DNA from: Microstegium vimineum
Taxonomy: Eukaryota; Streptophyta; Magnoliopsida; Poales; Poaceae
Length of the DNA: 64,000 nt
Reading direction: 5' to 3'
Assembly (NCBI GenBank): GCA_022036555.1
Contig: CM039130.1
Location: 3,606,897-3,670,896, forward strand
Shown: piece by piece, positions 1 through 12,393 of the stretch
Layout: each line of letters starts with the position of its first letter
Position numbering within the stretch: position 1 is the stretch's first letter
Notes under the pieces: generated by a model
What the model was told of the DNA's origin: nothing
The model's input: the letters and a program-made list of their open reading frames with translations, nothing else
Databases searched by the model: none
Position numbers and translations under genes: made by a program

Positions 1-2930
1 GGAGCCCTTCGGTGGTACACACACGCAGCAGTCCCCACTCCAGCCGCTCCGCAACCGCTCGTCAATGGCAACTTTCGCGAACTGCCACATGCGAGAGAGT
101 TGCCCTCATACTGAACTAAAGCCAGAGCCATTATAGCCCTCGTGGTTGTACTATATGTCCCAGCTTTTGCTGACAGAAAGGGTCCTAAATCCATGTTGCT
201 AAAAAATCAAGTTTTACTTCATCATCTCATATAGTCATTAATCAAGATTAAAGATTCATGCTTATTAAAGAGGAGCACTAGCAATAACTACCCATATGCA
301 AAAGTAACCCATAGGATTTCAAGGATCAAGGTAATCAAGTCTAGGTAAACCCTATGGTAACAAGATTTAGACACATGCATATGATTTTATTGAAAACATC
401 ATGAATAGGACGTCAAGGAAGATCCCATATAATACTTGCCTTAAAACAGATCCTTTCTTCAGAGATCAACGTCTTCAAAGATCTTCTGAAACACCCACTT
501 CTTGATCTCCAACGTAACTCTCACCGATTGGACAATAATTACCAAACACCACACAAGCAGCTAGACAAACATACATAGCATACAAACATGGCTAAAATTA
601 GAACAATACACCAATCAATAAAAAGGATTTAAAAAGAAACTTACGCAACTCTACGATCACATAGTCGCGAAGAACACACTAAACGGAGCTACGATGATCG
701 AGATACAACTAACGGAAGATTTGCTTTTATAAAAGAGAACTATAAGCTTTATCAAGTTTATAACTATATAAAAGAGTGTATAAAGTATTTCAAAGAAACA
801 CCTTGATTAGATTAGGTCAAACTTGTTTTTGGATTTCGAAAACGAAAGAGAAAGCATCGTCATTTCATGTGTAAAATATGTTGCATATTAGTTAATCAAG
901 TTAGGATTTTTCATCATGAAAATACAGAGCTCTTAACATGGTATTACAGATCACTAAGAAAAGGTTACGTCGATACGAAGTCAACGCAACTTGAACGGAA
1001 CGAAACGGATTTGAAACGGAGAAGATAGAGATAAAATAGGATTTTGAAAAGACGGGATAAAAGCATTAACAAATTAATTAACTTTGATTTTCAAAAGTAA
1101 TTAACATAGATAAAAACTGTACCGTTAGATAGATTATGAAATTACGGATCTAACACAACTTGTTTGGGTCAAAACAGAGTTGAAACGGAGAAATTACAAG
1201 CATTTGAATGAGGGTGGCAGTTCTGCAAATAGAAGAAAACGTATTTTGAAATAACAGAGAGGGTTTACGTTTTCAAAGCGAGAAAAGCGTAAAACAAAGA
1301 AGACGCCAAGTGATCCGCAGTGGGGCTGACAGGCGCCACGTGGCGGACGGCCATAGGGCGGGTGCATGGGAGCAGTGTGGACCGGGCGCGGGGCTTGGTG
1401 CGGTGGACCCTGTCCACACTGTTCGGTGGACCGAACCGGTATCCACGAACGGGATCTAATCTCGGCCGTTCGAGGGAAAACTGACGGCGCAGAGGGATGT
1501 GGGCGCGGATGGTCGCCGGGGCGGCGCTCCCGCAGTGGCGCCATGGCCGGGACGCGGCGGCGCAAGGCTATCTACTGCTACGGTGCATGGTTCGCGATGC
1601 AGAAGGGTCGGGAAGAGAGAGGAGACGACGGCGAATGCGTCTGGGGCACCGGTTGAAGCCGAGGGTGGCTCAGAGAGGCGGTCCACACACAGCGGCGGCG
1701 CTACGGCACTGGTGCGCGTGCGCAGACGTGCAGAGAGCGAGAGGGAGAAGGAGAACGGCATCGAGAGTGAGAGGAGGACGACGCGGGTTCGATTGCGGGA
1801 TCGGTTGATCCGATTGTAGCACAGAAACGTCGGTACGCTCGTCCGAGCGGCTCGGCATGGCCGACGATGTCGCGGTGAACACGAGCAACGAAACAGGGAG
1901 CCAGAGAGAGGGGTATAGGGCGCCTGGGAGGTTGCTTACCACGGTGCGACACTCCGGGAGCGGCGAAAGAAGATGGTGGGGCACGACAGTGGGGAGGCGA
2001 CGGCGGCGGCGGTCTGTGATCGCGGCTTGCGGCGACGACGCTCTGGGGCACTGCTGCGGTGCTTGAGAGGGGCGGATTGGAGGCGATGGAAGGCAGGGTC
2101 TGGGCTTAAATAGCCCCAAGGCCACGACAGAGAGAGGAAAGGGCGGTCACGGCGCCATTTGCGCTGCGGCAGAAAGGAAGGCGGCGGCGCGAAGAAGGAA
2201 AGGGAAGGAGGAGAAGGAAAAAGGAAAGGGCCGGGGTGTGGCGCTCAGCTTGACGACCCACGGGGCAGTGACGGCGCAGGAAAAGGAAGGGGGAATCCCG
2301 CTCTGATTTCCGTGATCGGCAGAGATGGCGCCGTCGGCACGGAGGAAGGAAAGAAGAGGGGGGAAGAAAGGAGAAAGGGGAAGGAGAGACTGACAGGTGG
2401 GCTCTTCCGGTCAGTGAAAGAAGAGGCGGGGTCAGGCTGTTAGCGCAAGAGAAACAGGGAGTGCGGGGTCTCCCGTGCCTAGGCAGGCCGAGCGGCGTGG
2501 GCCGGGCGGGGAGAGAGGGGAAAGGGCCTGCGGCCGGTTGGGCCTGAGCGAGAGTGGGACAGGCCGAGGGGGGGGGGGGGGAAGAAAACTGGGCCTGCTC
2601 GTTTTGATGCTCAGACGGGCTGGCAGGGTGGGCTGGGTCTTTGGGCCAGAAGCAGAGGGGAGGGGAGAGAGAGAGGTTTTGTCTTTTTTTTTCTTTTTAT
2701 TTTTAAACCCAATTTTGAAAATCCAATTTGAAACCTCATTTGAATTTTGAAACATGACCAACAAACAAAATTCCATTAATGCAAGGCATGAATGCTCAGA
2801 CATGTTTCTACCCAAAAGGAACTTTTAATTTCATAAAAAGTTTTTATTTTCTATGATTTCATGAGCACCAAAATTCAAAAATAACTCATTTTATTTCTAT
2901 TTTCCATAAAGTAAATTTTAGGGTGTTACA
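1..2930 (-). mobile_element. Long LTR, family F copy 1 (partial)
   Basis: The right edge is GGGTGTTACA at 2921-2930. Read on the minus strand this is a TGTAACACCC start, common for long LTRs of grass gypsy elements. The left end lies outside the window. Several blocks match copy 2 at 8130-11382 in the same order: the ACCAGAGCCAT-like block near 114-135, the attaatcaa stretch near 240, CTACCCATATGCA near 288, CATGCATATGA near 374 and ATACTTGCCTT near 433. The central part (1300-2650) is GC-rich with long open frames on both strands that show no domain, and a run of about 14 G lies at 2568-2581. Orientation and LTR status are inferred from the edge and the paired copy. Confidence 0.6.
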
Positions 2931-3089
2931 GGTACTCCGGCGCGGCATCTCAGCTCCGGTACTCCGGCGCGGCGTCTCTGATCCGGCCCCGGCCCCAGCC
3001 CAGTCCCCTCCGCGCGCGCAGCCGCGCCGGCCCCGGCCTCCTCCGCCGCCGCTGGCACTCTCTAGTGATGTGCCGCGCAGTGTGTGTGT

Positions 3090-3600
3090 GTATATAAATA
3101 GATATATATGCAAATGTAATGTAAATATATATAAATGTTTATATTATAACTAGGTTACCTAATAAATGTCATATATATATATATAAATGGAGAGTTTAGA
3201 TATGTAATTAAATCTAAATGTTTAATTATATGTAAATGAAAATATATTATAAATATCTAGATGTTTATAAATGGAGATTGTGTTATATAAATGGAGAGTG
3301 TGTATTAAATTAAATATCTAAATTTTTAATTATATGTAAATATGTAAATATTTATTATAAATACTAGATGTACATATGCATGTGTTTGTTAATGCCTCTC
3401 TTCATGTTTTTGTTAATGCCTTCAATGTTTTTGTTAATGGCTTCTATAAATGGAAATGCGCCTTCATTTTTAAGAAATGTGAATGCCTTCATGTAAATGT
3501 TAACATTTCATGTATATTAGATATCCCCTTCATTATTAGAATTTAAATTTCTCCATGTAAATATGCCTTCATTTTAATTCACTCTTGGCATTTAAATGTA
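3090..3600. repeat. AT-rich imperfect repeats in CACTA E
   Basis: The stretch is made of recurring TATATAAATGGAGA, TTAATTATATGTAAAT and AATGCCTTCATG/TTTTTGTTAATG modules. It lies between the GC-rich left part and the first coding exon. No coding potential is visible. Confidence 0.6.
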
Positions 3601-3670
3601 TATATGTATATCTAAATGCTTTCCCTTTTCCTTTGATATACACAATTCTATAGTGGTACGTACTTTAGAT

Positions 3671-5372
3671 ATGGCCGACCCCAATGACGACACGATGGAG
3701 GATGCCATGATGGATCTTATCAACTCCGCCACCGCGGACGATGATAATGCTGAGGCGGATGACGGGAGTCAATACTTAAATCTTGGAAATGAACTAGAAA
3801 ATATCTTGCAAGATGACATCACTCGCGAGGTATATATATACTTGATTAACTAATTAATCCATCTTCTCTCTAGCTTATATATTGATGTATATGTGATGTG
3901 CATTGTGTATGTAGCCCTCTGGATCGATGACGAGTTGAAATGTATGAGTCCCGGCAAAGCCTGTGGAGGGCCGTTACGTCATAACCCAATTCAATGAAAC
4001 TACGGGAGAACCACTTGGAGAACATGCGAAGAAATTTGTTAATCACTGTGGTTACCTAGTAAGGGACAGACTGCCGATCAATGCCCGGGAATGGAAAGAG
4101 AAGACAAATGCTCCTCATATTAGTTTTGTCTCTGATCTAGACAAGTCCCTTATTTGGGATGATATTCTCCAATATTTCATGCTTCAAACAGATGATGCTG
4201 AGATGAAGGAGTTAGTTAAGAAGTGGGCTATGAAGAAGATGGCCACCCAGTTCCAGTCTTGGAAGAAAAAGCTATACAATGATTATGTTAAGAAGAATGT
4301 GACACCAAATTTCAACAGTAGGGGTCCGATATCAAAGTTGAGGCCTTATTGGGATGAATTTGTGCAATACAAGACATCAGAAGAGGGTACAGAGCGGATA
4401 CGAAGGAACGGACAGAACGCCCAACAAAAGGAATACCACCATCACTTGGGGTCAGGTGGCTACAAGACTGCCAAGGTAAAGTGGGTAAAGGTAGAATCAA
4501 TGCTAATTGAAAAGCAGATCATACCAACTTCACTTGATTGGCCGGAACGTTGTAAGAATTGGTTCTTTGCGCATGGTGGATCACTTGACCTAGAAACCGG
4601 GGGGTTAGTGTATGGTGAAAGGATTCGAGAGGCAGCAGAAAGACTTTGTCAGGCTATAATGGCTTCTGCTAGTGGTGCATTCAAGCCCAATAGAGAAAAG
4701 GATGAACTAACATATGCCCTCCAAACAGTTGAACACGGTGGAAGAACCAGAGGCAAAGGGGCCATCTCTTGGCAGCATGGCTTTCCTGAGGACAGAACCA
4801 CATACAGAAGCTGCCAGAAAAAGAAGGATGAGGAGAACAAGCGGTTGCGAAAGTTGGAGATGGTGGTCCTTGAATCTCAAGACCGAGAAAAAGCTAATGA
4901 GTCAAGGATGCAGGAATAAATTAAATGACAAGTGCAAATAGCATTGAGTAATTCCCAACGACAGTCAGCATCACAGCCAAGAGGTAGCCCTACTAACCAG
5001 ATTCTAAGTAGTTGTGCTTCCACAGAGGTACCAGATGATGTAGGCTTGCGCTTCCCTGTGGATGACATTACTGTACCTCTTACTGCATGTGAGGTGCACA
5101 TTCCAAAGGATAATGGCAGCATCATGGTTGCTGCCAGTGTTGTTTCCCTATTGACCCTACTAGAACACCAAGAATGCATTGTCAAATAATACCACCTGGA
5201 TATGCTAGCGTCTTCGTGGATAGAGTTCTTAAAGGATTCAACAGAGTGGCTCTTGACATTCCAGGAGTTGATGGGGAGAAGACTATCGGAGAAGCGGAGC
5301 ATGCATTTGTTCTATGGCGCAAGAGATACACTGTTATTCCCGGGGCATCGCCTCCTAAACGACCTCACCATA
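3671..5372 (+). pseudogene. CACTA second-gene protein, N-terminal half (Transposase_24/Ptta-like), broken
   Basis: Exon 1 (3671-3829) starts with ATG and encodes an acidic N-terminus (MADPNDD, DAMMDLINSA) ending at a GT donor. Exon 2 opens at 3915 and carries the typical block RYVITQFNETTGEPLGEHAK, then a W/K-rich domain (KKWAMKKMATQFQSWKKKL, LDWPERCKNWFFAHGG) and a charged coiled coil (KKDEENKRLRKLEM). This is the plant Transposase_24 (Ptta/En/Spm) architecture. It probably works as the accessory DNA-binding protein of the CACTA system. Breaks: in-frame stops at 3936-3938, 3945-3947, 4917-4919 and 4929-4931, and a frame change between 5170 and 5190, after which the PPGYASVFVDRVLKG block continues. 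The frame then runs through a donor near 5373 into the proline-rich exon that follows, so this is half of one gene. Confidence 0.8.
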
Positions 5373-5465
5373 GGTACATATGATAGTGTTGTGAGCAATT
5401 TTATATATACTGACTAAACAAGTTCACACTCATGTACTCTACTAATTTTCTTTTGTCATATATAG

Positions 5466-7660
5466 CAGCAGGTCCTCGGATCAGCATAGTGCTCCGAGGA
5501 GGTCTCCAACGCCGCCGCCACAGCAGCCGTCTCCAAGGAGGTCTCCAATGCCACAACAGTCGTCTCCAAGAAGGTCTCCAATGCCGCAGCAGCCGTCTCC
5601 AAGGCGACGATCTCCAACACCAGCAAGGAGGTCTCCAACGCCGCCGCCGCAGCAGCCGTCTCCAAGGCGATCTCCAACACCGGCAAGGAGGTCTCCAACA
5701 CCGCCGCCGCAGCAGTCGTCTCCAAGGCGATCTCCAACACCGCCTCCGCCACCTCAGCCTGAGTTGGCAAAGAAGTCTGCCGCTAAGAGGTCTGCCCCGT
5801 CACAATCGACGAAGTCTTCATCCCAATCGGCAAAGAGGGTAGCCTCCGGGAGTAAAACAAAGCCTATTCCCCAAAAGCTGCCTTATAAAAAGACGGATGA
5901 AGAAATTATGGCTAGTTCTAAAGAACAAGTGGCAGAGTTCTTTTCAAAATTGAAAAAGGAAGCAGAAGCTAGGCGAAACCCTCCAAAGCCGTACTTCTTC
6001 CTAAATCCAGCAGAACTAAGAAAGAAGGTGGACCAAAAGCAGAAAGAGTTGCGTGATTCTCGTAAGGCACCGCTAGCAACAGACTATGACCGCACTCTCA
6101 TGAAGGCGGCGAGGGCAAGTAAGCAGAAAGCAGGGAAAGATGTTCCACAAGTCGGAGAACAGGCACAACCAATTCCTCAACTAGTTGTTCGTGATGAGTA
6201 TGGAACATTTATGAACCAAGCTAGAGAGGTCAACTTGGAGCAACTTGCTAATTTCTACCTCGAAACTGGTCTTGACATAAACCAAATTCTCTATGGTGGC
6301 GAAATCGAGTCTGCCCCAGAAGTTGATCCTTGGAAGATTTATAAATATGGCAAAAGTTTATTCAACCCTGATGCCACACAAAGAGATCACGACACACAAA
6401 TGTACATGTTGAACAAGTGGTACTTAGAGGCATGTAAAAGAAACGAGCAATGGCTTCTTCTCAGAGTCAGACAACGACACTTCTTCCGTGGCGATGACAT
6501 CATACATATTAACTTCTCAGAACTACACCAACTATGCCACCATGATGCCCTCGACAAATCTCTCCTCAGCTACTTTTGTCTGTAAGTGATTGCATTGTTT
6601 CTATTATTACTAAAGTAACTTGCATGTGTTGTATATATAGAGTCATCCTTACACTATATATGTATGTAGATATGAGATGAACAGGCTCAGAAAAATAAAG
6701 GACAATAGTATCGGTTTTGTTGATCCATACATTGTATTCAAAGACCAAGTTACTCCCAAGTCTAATTGGCGACCTCAAGTAGAGAAGAATCTCATGAGGT
6801 TCTTAGTTCACCAAAAGGACAAGAAATCGATACTCTTGCCGTATAACTTCAAGTGAGTGTGAACATTTTATTTCCCTTAATTACTTGACCCATATATAGT
6901 TATTGAATTATATGACTTCATATGCTATAAACATGCAGCTTTCACTGGATCTTGATGGTCCTCTATCTGGACAATAATTGGTTAATAATATAAGACTCAT
7001 TGAGAAAAGATCGAGCCGATTATCAAGACATGATGGACATTATCCAGAGGTAATTTAATATCGGTCACGAACCAAATTCTTTATTGCTCTCTTAAATCTT
7101 GAAGGTTAATTAACAATCTATTTTTTCAAAACTTTGTTGCTAGTGTTTGGGCAAAATTCATTCAAGATCACCGCACTGATCGTAAAGCGCCACTGAACGT
7201 AGTGTTAACCCAAGTAAGTACTACTAGCTATATATATACAGTTTGCATGAACTTGATAATGTGAGTGTATCTTCACTAGATAACGAGAGGTTTCTTTTTC
7301 TCGTAAAGTGGTGTTTGCGGTAGGAACCGGGGAACAATTTGTGCGGATACTATGTTTGCGAGTTCATCAGGGTGTGCACGAGTAGACCTAAACTAGAGAA
7401 GCTTAAGGTATGTTTCACAATTGATTTCTTACTATTGTTGGTACCTATTCGTAGTTAGTAATATCTATACTAATACATTTTCTTTACTTTGATTCAAAAT
7501 GAAGTCTGATTGGGCGGCGCAAAAGGTTCTACAATCAGACAAGATCAATGCAATTGTCGAGACGATTGCAAGATTTCTTGTGGACGAACTCATAAAACCC
7601 AATGGAGAGCACTACTACGACCCAAAAGAAAAAATCTTACCCAACCAAGTTAAAGTCTAA
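5466..7660 (+). pseudogene. CACTA second-gene protein, C-terminal half (ULP1/C48 cysteine-protease-like), broken
   Basis: The exon at 5466-6581 begins with a Ser/Pro/Arg linker of about ten repeats of the type QQPSPRRSPTP (5500-5750), then a basic region and a conserved block (PYFFLNPAELRKKVDQKQKE, GEIESAPEVDPW). Short exons follow near 6670-6850, 6939-7047, 7145-7212, 7327-7407 and 7500-7660, each with GT/AG-like edges. They carry the C48 signature: His in FHWILMVLYLD (His codon 6943-6945) and the Cys region NNLCGYYVCEFI (Cys codon 7342-7344), ending in a stop at 7658-7660. An in-frame stop at 6991-6993 sits just before the DSLRKD motif that normally carries the catalytic Asp. SUMO-protease-like domains are common passengers of plant CACTA and MULE elements. 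No intact protease can be made from this copy. Confidence 0.8.
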
Positions 7661-7904
7661 TTTGTATTAGATGTTATCCAATATCAAAGACATATCTTGT
7701 GTATATAAATTGTGTAGTACTTACCTCTCTAGTATATATATAATAGTTTCGTACTATAATTATGTCCTTTATATATGCTCAAAATATATACACGTATATA
7801 TATAGCAGCATAGAATGCGCCTTCGAAAACATATTCTAAAACCCTAGCTAATATGAAATGAAAAGAAACCAAAAAGGAAAAAGAAAAACAGGACAAAAAG
7901 GAGA

Positions 7905-8126
7905 CGGACCGAACCGGGACTAAAGGTGGCAGCAGGGCTGCACATGGGGAAGCACCCTTTACTCCTGGTTCATATTACGAACCGAGACTAAAGGGCCTTC
8001 TTTAGTCCTGGTTCCAGAACCGGGACTAAAGGGTGCCACCTTTAGTCCCGCATTCGTGTTCCCGGTTGGGAAACCGGGACTAAAGGGGTTTCCCAACCGG
8101 GACTAAAGGCATGTTCTGTACTAGTG
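7905..8126 (+). repeat. CACTA E subterminal repeats and right terminal inverted repeat
   Basis: About nine copies of a GGGACTAAAGG-type motif, on both strands, lie between 7915 and 8108. The terminus TACTAGTG follows at 8119-8126. The next three bases, ACC (8127-8129), would be the 3-bp target duplication. Such arrays bind the element's transposition proteins in En/Spm-type systems. Confidence 0.85.
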
Positions 8127-8129
8127 ACC

Positions 8130-11100
8130 TTAGCCCAAATACACAATCTTGTCAGGCACGGAAGCCATTCTGCAACCTAAACCCCCCTCTTGTGCCTTTT
8201 GGTAACCACTAACAAGCTAGAGAAAACTAGTTATACAACTAAGATCAGAGCCATATGATCCCCAAGGTTGTACGGACCTCCTGGGTGGCCGCTTTAAGAT
8301 TCAGTCCTTGTGGAGGGCAGACTAGAGCACCAAGTTCCAATGCTCTAGCCCCCTTCTATCCATGTTTCTCAAAAGCATCAATTTAACATTGATTCCATAA
8401 GTCATTAATCAAAATTAATATTATAACATTTGGTGATTGCAAGCAAAGCAAAGCTACCCATATGCATAAACCCAAGGTAAACAAGGAGTATAGGATATCA
8501 AAAGTACTAGGTAAAGTCCTTATGGGTTCATCATATTAGAAACATGCATATGAAAGATGATTAAATGGTTATTAGGAAACAAGGGTACTCATGTTATACT
8601 TGCCTTCCAAAAGCTTTCCAAACTCTCGAACTTTTCCTTCTGCTGGATCATACTTGCATAGCTCCACTTCTAATGACGGCAAACAACTTGAACAAGCATC
8701 ACAACAAAACCTAAAAATAGTACACCAAGCATTAAAAACAACAATACAAAGGTTTTGAAAAGGTAGGGCTTGTACTACTAACATATGAGCGCAAAAACTA
8801 ACCAAAACGAGAGCCATGATTAAAAGATGTGAGAATTGAAAGGTATACATGGAAAGGATTGGATTCAAAAGATCAAGGTGGAGTTTGGACTAACATAAAC
8901 ATATCCATCTGAAAAAAGGGTTGGATATGTAAATAGGTATTTGGGAACATATCATGATCAAACAATGCACTAAGGCGGATGATAGATCAAAGGGAAATAC
9001 GATTATGGCGATTTGTGCATCGGTTGAGCGTACCCGGTGGCGGATAGCGGTGGTTGGATGACCAATTGCAAGGTTATAAAAGAGGAAAGTCGTGATCCAT
9101 TGTGTGGGGTTGGATAGCACTGCATGGAACATGTTATGACAAAAGGATATGATGTTGCGACCATCGGATAGCTAGGGAACAAGATTACAAGATTGCATTG
9201 TGCGGTTGTTGGCATGACAAGAGCAGCGACACGGTGATGCTTATAACTCAAATGTTATGGTTAATATGACAAATCCAACTTGTAGAGATGTGTATAAGTA
9301 TATAATACACATTGTGGTTGAAGGGCTTGACCACCGTAGCGGCGAATCAACGGGAACATGCATGCTAACCGGCATCAGCGTGGCTGCAGGGCAGCAGGAC
9401 AGCGAGCACAAGATAGGAACATATCTCTTTCATATTTCATCCCATAGACATGAAACTTTGCAGAGGAATGGGCAAGTATATATAAGATATTGTATCCAAA
9501 GGGTGCATTCTTGTGTTCAATGGATCAATGGGAACGTCATTGACAAAAACAGAGTGGGCTACTGTTGGACAGTAGGGGTAGCAGAGACTTCAAACTCGAT
9601 ATCTCGGCCATCGGGGTTTGCATAGACAAAACAACTTGTGGGATCATGTGCAGGGATGTTATGAACATGTATATCAGAAGGCGTGATTATTTGGACTGTG
9701 TATTGGCGGGGAACGCCAAAACAACACAGAGGTGCAAACTGTCCAAACAGTAGGAACAGTGGCACGGGAATGATGATATCTGAAATTTCACAACTCCTAT
9801 GATAAAATCATTTTATAGAGGCATGTTCAAGGATGTAAAATACAACTTCACCAAAGTTTTTGATCATTGGAGTCACGAAACAGCAAAGAACGTCGAATCC
9901 ATCAACAACAGCGAATCTGTCCCTGTTGACAGCAACACCTACAACGGGTAAATATCGCCATGGATCATCCGTTCATCATCAAAGGTACTTGAATTTCATA
10001 GGGGGACATGAAAACAGTATGGGGAGATGATGGAGTGTTCCTCGCCATGGGGATGGCGTGGAGGAGCGAGGGGATGCATCGCAACGGCCGGTGACGACGA
10101 TGTGATACGATGGAGCGTCGTTCTTGCACTGCGGTTGATCGGGGCAGCCATGGAGGAGGGAGAGGAGGTGCTGGTGTATGATAGGGGGAGGCATGGGAAA
10201 CAAAATGGGAGGTGTGGAGGGGGTGGGAGGTGAAGGGATAAGGTTGGGAGGTGAAAGGGTGGGAGGCAAAGGGTCATGGCTTGATATTATCTTGTCCTTT
10301 TTGATATTTTTGTGCAAAAAGGAGAGGGGACCAGGGGGTTGATGTGGGAGAGGGGAAAGGAAGAGTTATAGGGATGGTTGGGCTTGGTCTTGGACCACAA
10401 GTGAGAGGAGGATGGTTGGGCTTTGATCCGAGGCAAGAGTTAGAGGCAAGATTTGGACCGGGTTCAGCCCGAAGCAATGTCGGAAGATGGAAAGAGTTGA
10501 GCTTGACCCATTAGCATAAGACAGAGATATGGGGTAATGTTTACTAATGGACAAAGCTTATTAATTTGTCCCAATACAATAGAAGATGGAAGGAAAGTGG
10601 TTGGGCTCGGCCCGATAAATTCTCAGAGACATGATTAGGGTTCCTGGAAAACTTAGTTCAAAACGCGGGATCAAGGTTGTATAGATTTCAAGGATGGTTC
10701 AAAAACAAGTTGACTTTGATTAAGAGGAGAAAAGGTGGAAGGGAAAGATCATGCCATGTGGATGTTGCCCAAGGTGAGAAAAGAACAGAAAGTTAGAATT
10801 TGAGATTAACATGGATACATAACATGTGATTGATTTGACTTGAACAAAGTGATAGTGGCATTGAGAGAGATAGAAGAGATACAATGATTAGTCATATAAC
10901 ATAGACTTTGAGATTTGTAGAAGACTCAACCAAAAAGAATTAGGAGCTCAATTATAAGGAGGAAAAAGAAAAGATAAAAGGAGAGCAAAAATAGGATATG
11001 ACTAGAGAGGGTTTTTGACAACATGAAAGTTCAGAGATCCATCAAGGATTTTGGAAAAAGGATAAAGGTATATGGTTTACAAGGATTTCACCATGGTTTT

Positions 11101-11382
11101 GAGGCCATGGAAATTTGGTCAAAGATCAAGAGAGGATCAAACCCTAGGCACATTTGAAAAACTTTAAATCCATTTTTCATACATAAACACTATGCAAAGG
11201 CAAGAAATGCAACAAACCATTAAATTAGATAATTAAAATTTTTTTGGAAACTCACATTTTCCACTATATAAATTGTCAACAACTAAATAAAGGTTGGGAA
11301 CATTTTAGGAAATAATAAAATCATTTGTTGTATTTTATGTTTTCTAGGGCACATCCCAAAATAGAAATTTTGGGGTGTGACA
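8130..11382 (-). mobile_element. Long LTR, family F copy 2
   Basis: The right edge is TGGGGTGTGACA at 11371-11382, giving TGTCACACCCCA as the LTR start on the minus strand. It shares ordered blocks with copy 1: ACTAAGATCAGAGCCAT near 8237, CTACCCATATGCA near 8453, CATGCATATGA near 8543 and ATACTTGCCTT near 8597. The left edge is CACTA E, which may have inserted into this LTR. Open frames inside (for example 8572-8868, 9257-9625 and 9979-10317) have no recognisable domain and differ between the two copies. Much of 10500-11380 is low-complexity A/G-rich sequence. No gene is supported. Confidence 0.55.
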
Positions 11383-11815
11383 AAGGTCCTGGTACATAGC
11401 TTTGTCTTTTTTTGGCTAGCTGTTCGTCTCGCAGCGCATAAAGCTCATGTGCATATTCATCAGCACCCTGCCCAGAAGGAACTTTCGATGGTCTAGCGGT
11501 ATTTGCATCCCCAGCAGTCTTCTTGTTGTTGAAGTTATCTATGACTGATTCTTCAATTTCATTGCTTTCAGCATGATCAAAAAGTGATTCCCTTGGTTTG
11601 TATCCATTCAGGTTGTAATGAGGGTGGCATGGGTCATATCCTTGATTAGGTGGCATGGTGAAGGTCCTCTTTCCTTTCTTCATTCTCCTTGAACGTGGAC
11701 GCTCAAGGGCCTTCTGTAGCTCTTGCCTGTAATATTCCTTCTTATCCTTCAGGGCTGCCATCCTTAAACTTCGTACTTTGGCTTCTACTTCTTTGCTTTG
11801 GTAGTCCACTTCTTT
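11383..11815 (-). other. Unidentified ORF fragment
   Basis: An open frame of about 140 codons ends at the LTR F boundary; its last residues read through into LTR sequence. The protein is charged and hydrophilic, with KDKKEYYRQELQKALERPRS and DEYAHELYALRDEQLAKKRQ as helical segments, and no domain I recognise. It could be a piece of a retrotransposon gag or a captured gene exon. It is interrupted on the C-terminal side by LTR F. Confidence 0.35.
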
Positions 11816-11939
11816 AATTCTTGTTGCTGGTCTTCGTATAGGGTGTCGAGAGCATGCAAGTATCTAACTATGGAAACTATAGTATACTCTGGTGTCTCTT
11901 GTCTAATCTCTTCTAGATCCTTGTGTTCATAGCCTAGGA

Positions 11940-12393
11940 TCACCTAGATCTAGCATCTAGCGGGTGGTTCCTTTTGAATATGGGATAAAGCATGTAGATC
12001 CAGAGAGGGGGAGAGGAAGAAGGAGAGGAGAGTGGCCATACCCTCAGGCTTGGTGGAGGAGGAGCCAACGTCCATGGCGTCAGTGGTGGTGAAGACCCCG
12101 GCGACGGTGATGGAGATGTTCCCGGCATAGAGCAGAGATGGCAACGTGATCCGGTGGTGGGTCTTCCCATTGTTTGTTGTGCTGCCCTCTAGATCAGATT
12201 ATGTTATAGATGTCGGTGGGGAAAGTGGCTCAGCGTCAAACCTCGTATTGCGAGACGACGGCCCCCACCCCTCTTTATAGCTTAGTGCAACGGGGGGCCA
12301 CCAACTATGTAGGGTTGGGTGCCCCCGATCAGGGCGCGAGCGCAAGGCCTAAGAGGATGTTGGGCCTTCTTAGATGGGAGATCAATCCTAACA
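11940..12393 (-). mobile_element. Ty1-copia LTR (minus orientation, far edge uncertain)
   Basis: On the minus strand a purine tract (AAGAGGGAGA, complement of 12394-12404) is followed by TGTTAGGATTGATC, which is the polypurine tract and start of a 3' LTR. A TATA motif (complement of 12271-12281, CTATAAAGAGG) lies about 115 bp inside. It follows the copia RNase H end at 12571 with the expected short spacer. The distal edge was not resolved; I place it near 11940. Confidence 0.6.

Larger units (their letters stand above)
2931..8126 (+). mobile_element. CACTA (En/Spm-type) DNA transposon E, 5' end not found
   Basis: The right end is clear: TTCTGTACTAGTG at 8114-8126 is the inverse of the CACTAGTACAGAA terminus used by many grass CACTA elements, and the repeats just inside it are of the GGGACTAAAGG type. 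The gene inside runs left to right and belongs to this transposon class. No matching CACTA terminus was found on the left, where the sequence abuts LTR F copy 1 at 2930/2931, so the left end is lost or split off by that LTR. Positions 2931-3070 are very GC-rich and 3090-3600 are AT-rich with imperfect short repeats (AAATGGAGA, AATGCCTTCATG). The TNP2 transposase itself is not present, so this copy is not autonomous. Confidence 0.8.

Noticed and set aside
1194..2815. Many long open frames on both strands in LTR F copy 1
   Set aside because: GC-rich sequence gives open frames in several frames at once; none has a domain and none is kept in copy 2.
3165..3180. TA dinucleotide run
   Set aside because: Ordinary short microsatellite inside an AT-rich region.
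5456..5770. 104-codon antisense ORF (Ala/Glu/Thr repeats)
   Set aside because: It is the reverse reading of the SPRR repeat linker of the CACTA gene.
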